DNA of 64,000 bases from Lathyrus oleraceus. Lineage: Eukaryota > Streptophyta > Magnoliopsida > Fabales > Fabaceae. Shown here piece after piece: positions 59,644 through 64,000 of the stretch. The stretch spans positions 353,407,400-353,471,399 of the forward strand of contig NC_066579.1 of NCBI RefSeq assembly GCF_024323335.1. The letters are read 5' to 3'. Below the pieces are notes generated by a model. It was not told the DNA's origin, ran no database searches, and was given only the letters and a program-made list of their open reading frames with translations. The translations under genes were made by a program, and so were the position numbers. Each line of letters starts with the position of its first letter. The first letter of the stretch is position 1.

Positions 59644-60659
59644 ATTCAGTATAGAACTCGTTAAAGGTTTTAGCCAGATGAAATTTCAAAACACACATCA
59701 GTTCGTAGTAGGTTGCATGTAAACTTTGTTTAGAAGTGACTTGAGTTTAATCTTGACATTGACAACCACCGTCACAACCTAGATAACCTCACCTCATGCA
59801 AACCAGTTCAAGTAATGCCATTATAGCCGTCCTAGTTCCTTTACTCTTATTTCACCCGTTTTCATTCTAGCGAAATCACATTAAGCCCTTTATCTTTTCG
59901 CGCACGTAGTGGAGTAACCGGTTAGTGACTCTGATCCCCTTTTTAGCTTGAAGTTCTGGTACATAAGTCGGATAACTTCGTTATTCAGTCCATTGCAAAT
60001 TGCGGGGGATCGGACCGTAGTCTGCCCTACCAAGTTCAGTACCAGATACCTGCTGAACCAACTCATAATGGATCTTTCATCTTATGCTTTTGTATGATCT
60101 GCAACCTTTAGATTAAATGATCTGGTAAGGATCACCTAACTTACTTAGTGCATTTCCTGATATATTTATATTTTTTATGTTACTTTGGGAATCATTCACT
60201 TATATTCATCGGCCCTCCACGTAGTTTGCTATTAAGATGGTGCTGACTTCTTGTATAAACTACTCGGGGTTACTATAAAACTAAAAGTTCAAGGGATTGG
60301 TATAATAGGTACTTATCCTGATCTAACGTGTTGAGGTTTGTTTGGAGTGTTTGGCGGTAGTAGTTTTTGTCTTAATTCGTCTCAAGTTCGATAAAATGAG
60401 CAACCTTTATACTTATTGGGTGTTGAATTTTTGTTGTGGCTCGTGAAAATTTGAGGGAATAGATAATAGAAATTGTTCACACTCGGGACTTAACTTAAAA
60501 TAAATCTATATTATAATAAAAAAAATTTGTTTTTTTTTTTGTTTTTTTTTTGTTTTTTTGTTTTTATTTTTTTTTATAGGGAAATAACAATGAAAAGAAA
60601 AGTACATACTTGAAAAAGAAATGGAAGTTGAAAAAAATGGAAGTAGAAAGAACAAGTTT
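59644..60659 (-). other. Spacer between ORF B and LTR
   Basis: No ORF is supported. An A-rich block on the minus strand lies at 60515-60580. Confidence 0.4.
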
Positions 60660-60705
60660 CCCCCCCCCCCCCCCATACTTAAATTAAACATTGTCCCCAA
60701 TGTTT
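60660..60705 (-). other. Hairpin plus G14 tract downstream of ORF B
   Basis: The minus strand reads AAACATTGGGGACAATGTTT, AATT, TAAGTAT and then about 15 G. Same layout as the module at 59604-59643. Confidence 0.75.
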
Positions 60706-60748
60706 GAAGGAAATGAAATACAATAGGGAAAGGGAAAAGAGATGACAA

Positions 60749-62047
60749 CTAAGGCTGCCTTCCGCCTCTGGTTCTTGGACCTGGTGATCGTTGATGTACC
60801 TCTAAGTTGTCAAACCGGCTAAGCAACTCAGTGAACCGCTGGTCAGTAATTGTATTCCTCGCTTCCTGTTGTTCTTGCATTTGGCGTATTAGTTGCATCA
60901 TTTCGAGATTCTGTGCTTGCATACCATCAATTGCATCCATGATGTCGTCGTTGGTTGCAGGCCTTCGTCGTCGACGACGTGAGGATGGGCCAGCTGCAGC
61001 ATCGGAGCGGTTGAGCGGGACAGATTGTTGTGTAGGAGTAGGATCACCTTGTTCCATGTCTTCAAACTCGTCTGCGGGCGGGTTTGCTTGTGAAGGCTCG
61101 GTGGCTTCGGGAGCATTTAGATCATAGAGGTGGCGGTTGGGGTTTGTGACATCTGTTAGGGCCATGTTGGGTAGAACAACGCTTGGAATAGCCTGGTTGT
61201 TCACCATAAGATAATATCCTCCGCCTACTCTGTTCTTAATCAGGCGGCTGGATCGACAGTAGGCTATATCCATAAATAGGGGAGATAAAGATTCTAAAGT
61301 TTGGAGGCGGTCCCCTAGGTTTAAGCCTAGTGCTATGGTGGTGATTAATCCGCCAATGACAAAGGGTTGACGGCCTCTAGCACATAAGGTGCGGATATGA
61401 TGAAATAGAAAAGAGGCGGCGTTTACCTTAGCTTGCGGTTCGAAGACGCATTCGAGGAAGAAGAGTTCCTTTGCGTTGACCTTGCTGTTATTTGGTCTAC
61501 CAAAAACTGTGTTCTGTAAAATGCGGATAAAATATCGGATGGTTGGATTATGTATGTGGGAAAGAAGAAGCTCTTCCCAGTTGTAGCCATCTAGACCGGA
61601 TATTTTCTTAAAGAGGGTGAAAACGGCAACTGTGTTCCAGTTTAGATCGGGAGGGATTCTGGGGTAGACTTGGCCTTCTGTGGAGAATTGTAGCATGGTA
61701 CTCGACTGGTTTTGGGTTAAGGAGTACTCGGTGTTGAACATACGGAAGGTTGCGGTACCGGTTAAGAATTCGTCTTCACCGGCGGGAGTGGTGTATGCGT
61801 ATGAACTTAAGAATTCTAAGGTTAGGGAGGGGTAAGTGGGTTGATTATGCGTGCACAGAAAGGTTAAGTCGGCTTGACGGAGCATCCATTCGATACCTTG
61901 GAGTAATCCTAATTGTTGTAAACAAGTAAAATCAGGATACCTGGTGGAGACGACGCCTCGCTGTTGGAAACGCTCGTATTGCTCCCTTTGATAATTTTCA
62001 TCTTCGGTTCGGAAGATGATATTTCCGAAATTCTGGTTACCCTCCAT
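60749..62047 (-). CDS. Athila-type extra ORF B (432 aa)
   Basis: The open frame extends to 62281, but the start is probably ATG 62047 (MEGNQNFGNIIFRTEDENYQ). It lies about 100 bp after a TATA box, and the upstream codons look like leader. The N-terminal two-thirds matches the Athila ORF pattern as I know it: LTLEFLSSY, FRMFNTEYSL, HIHNPTIRYFIRILQNTVFG, NAKELFFLECVF, then IGGLITTIALGLNLG. LYDLNAPEATE starts an acidic linker. SSRRRRRRPATNDD is a likely nuclear signal. A probable coiled coil (MDAIDGMQAQNLEMMQLIRQ) and a basic tail, PGPRTRGGRQP, follow. There is no enzymatic motif or membrane segment, and the function is unknown. It is intact, unlike its neighbour ORF A, which it resembles. Confidence 0.7.
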   Translation of the reverse strand: MEGNQNFGNIIFRTEDENYQREQYERFQQRGVVSTRYPDFTCLQQLGLLQGIEWMLRQADLTFLCTHNQPTYPSLTLEFLSSYAYTTPAGEDEFLTGTATFRMFNTEYSLTQNQSSTMLQFSTEGQVYPRIPPDLNWNTVAVFTLFKKISGLDGYNWEELLLSHIHNPTIRYFIRILQNTVFGRPNNSKVNAKELFFLECVFEPQAKVNAASFLFHHIRTLCARGRQPFVIGGLITTIALGLNLGDRLQTLESLSPLFMDIAYCRSSRLIKNRVGGGYYLMVNNQAIPSVVLPNMALTDVTNPNRHLYDLNAPEATEPSQANPPADEFEDMEQGDPTPTQQSVPLNRSDAAAGPSSRRRRRRPATNDDIMDAIDGMQAQNLEMMQLIRQMQEQQEARNTITDQRFTELLSRFDNLEVHQRSPGPRTRGGRQP

Positions 62048-62140
62048 ACTGATGGATGAACTGAAAGAGGTAAATTGGAAAGAAAAGAAAAGTGTTTGAT
62101 AGAAGAAAGTGGTTTGTGGTGAATGAAGGAAGGTTTGGTG

Positions 62141-62153
62141 GGTATTTATAGGA
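62141..62153 (-). promoter_or_regulatory. TATA box upstream of ORF B
   Basis: TCCTATAAATACC on the minus strand, 96-103 bp before ATG 62047 and about 140 bp downstream of the palindromes at 62295-62376. Confidence 0.6.
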
Positions 62154-62294
62154 AACATTTTGGAAGTTGGAAAAATAGGTGGTTGAAAAGTGAATAATTG
62201 TGCGGTAAATGTGAATAAATGGGGAAGGTAAAAAGTTGAAGGGGGTGTAACGTTCGTCTCCAACAGCTCCTTAACGTTCACCTAGTCTGAAGGG

Positions 62295-62376
62295 CGTTAC
62301 GCTCGTTACAGGTGCATGACGGGCGTCACAGGTACTTAGCGTGACGTTCGTGACAGAATGTGTGACGCTCGTCACA
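62295..62376. promoter_or_regulatory. Palindrome array upstream of ORF B
   Basis: TGTGACGCTCGTCACA at 62361-62376 is identical to the unit at 59306 in the LTR. Variants are GCGTGACGTTCGTGACA (62338), TGACGGGCGTCACA (62317) and CGTTACGCTCGTTAC (62295). Confidence 0.7.
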
Positions 62377-62735
62377 CTGTCTGTTTGGCTAATGTTCAGC
62401 TAGCGTCCTTCAGAGTGACTGGTAAGTTATTATATATTATTATTTTTTTTGTTTGTTATGCTACTGATTGATTTATTCTGCAATTTAATTTCTCCTGCAT
62501 GCTTATTCTACTTTGTATAATAGTGCATATATAATTCAATAAGTCATAGGTAGCAACAGTAGAGAACATAATAGCTATAGCATAATAAAATTAAATAAAT
62601 AGCTTCAATAAAATGATCATAATGTAATATTGGAAAGAAAAACAAAAAATGCGAAAGGGAAACAAATGCGAACATGAATTCAAATAACATTAATGAATAA
62701 TCTAACTTAAAACTAAATAACTAAGAAAATAATTT
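62377..62735 (-). other. Spacer between ORF A and the ORF B promoter region
   Basis: AT-rich, with no gene or hairpin-G module detected. Confidence 0.4.
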
Positions 62736-63998
62736 CTATCCATCTGCACGATCTCTGGCCGGAGGAGCAAAAGAGTTAACATGGTATAGCAACTCGTGAA
62801 ACTGATTTGTCATACTGCTCATGTATCCTAGAACTTCGTGTCTCATTTCAGTAAACTCTTCTCTGAGGGCGTCTTGTTCTGACATCAAAGCTTCAATGGC
62901 GGTGTTATAATCAGTTCCGGGCATATGATGTCGGAGGTCGGATATTGCTGATTCTTCGGTTTGAACAGGCTGAGGAGGAGGGTCAATATCATAATAGCCA
63001 GATGGTGTCTGAGGGTCAGATTCAGCATAAGGGATCTGGTCATCACAAATCTCATAGTCCTGGATGGATTCAGTGGATCTAGCTGGAGAGGGTGTCGCGT
63101 TCAGATTGTAGAGCTAGTTACTGCGGTTATGAACATTAGTCCTGGGATTGGGTAAGGTGAATAGGCAAAGAACTTGGTTATTAATTATAAGCTCGAACTC
63201 GTCAGACCCTTGGTTTGCTATAAATATGGCATTGAAGAGGAAGGGTATACTCATAGTAGTAATGCCACAGAAGGGGCTTAAGTCAAGCATAGGCTGACGT
63301 AATCCAATAGCATTACCAATCATGGTTATCAAACCGCCTACTCTAATAGGTGCTCGCTCATCTTGGATAAGGTGGTCTAAATTTGCTAGCATAAAGGTGG
63401 CACCGTTTACTGGACGGTTCTGGGAAGCACAGAATATGATGAAGAGTTCATCGCGTGAAACTGAAGTACTGTATGGCTTCTGTCCAAATAAGGTGTGGGT
63501 CAGGATCCTATGGAAGTATCGGAAGGCCGGGTTATGTATGTTTCCAGAGAGAAACTCATGTTCCTCGGGATCGTCATTTCCAGTCAAGCTACCCCAAAAG
63601 TGTTCGAGTTCTCTATATTCAAAAAGTTCTTCCTGGCTCACTGTGAATGTATCAAGGGAGGTAGGGAAACCCAAAAGGTTGGTAAAGTCTCTAATATTAA
63701 ATTGGTACTCCATGTTGAACATTCTGAACTGGATAAAACCTCTATTAATTCCTTTCCCATGGCTGGGTAGATAGATTAATGAGCTAAGGAATTCTAGTGT
63801 TAGCCTCCGGTAGGTGACGAAATGTCGTAGGATAGGAGATGTTTCCCACCCTATCTGATTTAGCAAATACAGGACACTTTCTCTTAGTCCAAGGGCAGTC
63901 ATAGCCCAGTCATCAGCATATAAACTAGGTAGCATCTCTCTCGTGGCTAGTTCTTCAAATTTTAGTTTGTGAGCCATTCCTCTGAATTTGATACCCAT
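62736..63998 (-). pseudogene. Athila-type extra ORF A, one in-frame stop (about 420 codons)
   Basis: The frame begins at ATG 63998, close to the window edge, so the true start may lie outside. It carries the same blocks as ORF B: LTLEFLSSLIYL, FRMFNMEYQF, NIHNPAFRYFHRILTHTLFG, SRDELFIIFCA, then VGGLITMIGNAIGL. A single TAG at 63116-63114 precedes LYNLNATPSPA, the equivalent of LYDLNAPEATE in ORF B. The frame then stays open through an acidic, proline-rich linker and a coiled-coil-like EALMSEQDALREEFTEMRHE to 62736. ORF A and ORF B are diverged tandem paralogues. The product's function is unknown. Confidence 0.65.
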
Positions 63999-64000
63999 AC

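Larger units (their letters stand above)
57847..64000 (-). mobile_element. Athila-like Ty3/gypsy retrotransposon, 3' part
   Basis: Minus-strand order: ORF A (63998-62736), spacer with palindromes, ORF B (62047-60749), hairpin plus G-tract (60705-60660), 1-kb spacer, hairpin plus polypurine tract (59643-59604), and LTR (59603-57847). The LTR ends are TGAT..ATCA. Both ORFs resemble the Athila ORF family, and the AAACATTGGGGACAATGTTT box is a feature I associate with Athila elements. Gag-pol is not in the window. Confidence 0.65.

Noticed and set aside
60749..62281. ORF B read from the upstream ATG at 62281
   Set aside because: The first 78 codons span the TATA box and a leader-like low-complexity stretch. 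ATG 62047 follows the TATA box at normal distance.

Overview
The window reads as nuclear DNA of a flowering plant, most likely a legume of the pea/vetch/lentil group (Fabeae). That placement is an inference from the mix of very large Ogre/Tat-type Ty3/gypsy elements, Sirevirus, Athila-like and CACTA debris, and an intron-rich plant NADPH oxidase gene. It is AT-rich, full of nested mobile elements, and holds one convincing cellular gene.

Layout. 1-5620: the 5' part of an Ogre/Tat-like Ty3/gypsy element on the minus strand (open gag-protease frame, leader, primer site, 1,978-bp LTR). It sits in the 3' end of an older Sirevirus-like element (5621-12344), whose 3' LTR is split by a young Ty1/copia element (6738-11683; 156-bp LTRs with one difference; one lesion in RNase H). 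13119-19602: an intact 14-exon RBOHE-type respiratory burst oxidase gene on the minus strand (930 aa), with one GC-AG intron. 20560-21085: a copia scrap. About 21400-27860: a pol-less Tat-lineage element with gag-protease on the minus strand, a minisatellite, and an antisense extra ORF split by a 1,313-bp solo LTR with a perfect target duplication. 27946-29260: LTR scraps. 29362-30230: the 3' end of a LINE. 31040-38375: a decayed two-gene CACTA transposon with palindromic subterminal arrays. 39614-44780: a decayed copia element interrupted by a small CACTA derivative (42688-44510). 44783-46770: tandem repeats. 46774-51114: a long Ogre-type LTR (minus) that cuts a third CACTA element ending at 52171. 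52172-57846: AT-rich DNA with LTR and copia remnants. 57847-64000: the 3' part of an Athila-like element on the minus strand.

How the parts relate. RBOHE is a self-contained gene; the elements around it supply no partners. The most unusual assembly is the Athila-like element at the right edge. It carries two tandem, diverged copies of an Athila-type extra ORF. Arrays of TGTGACG..CGTCACA palindromes lie both in its LTR U3 and upstream of the second ORF, which also has its own TATA box. Two copies of a hairpin plus TAAGTATGGGGG polypurine module lie after that ORF, one of them ending exactly at the LTR. Together these suggest a separately transcribed 3' gene in a plant retrotransposon.

Limits. 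No database search was run. Family names come from recognised motifs, and many boundaries of decayed elements are approximate, as stated per entry.
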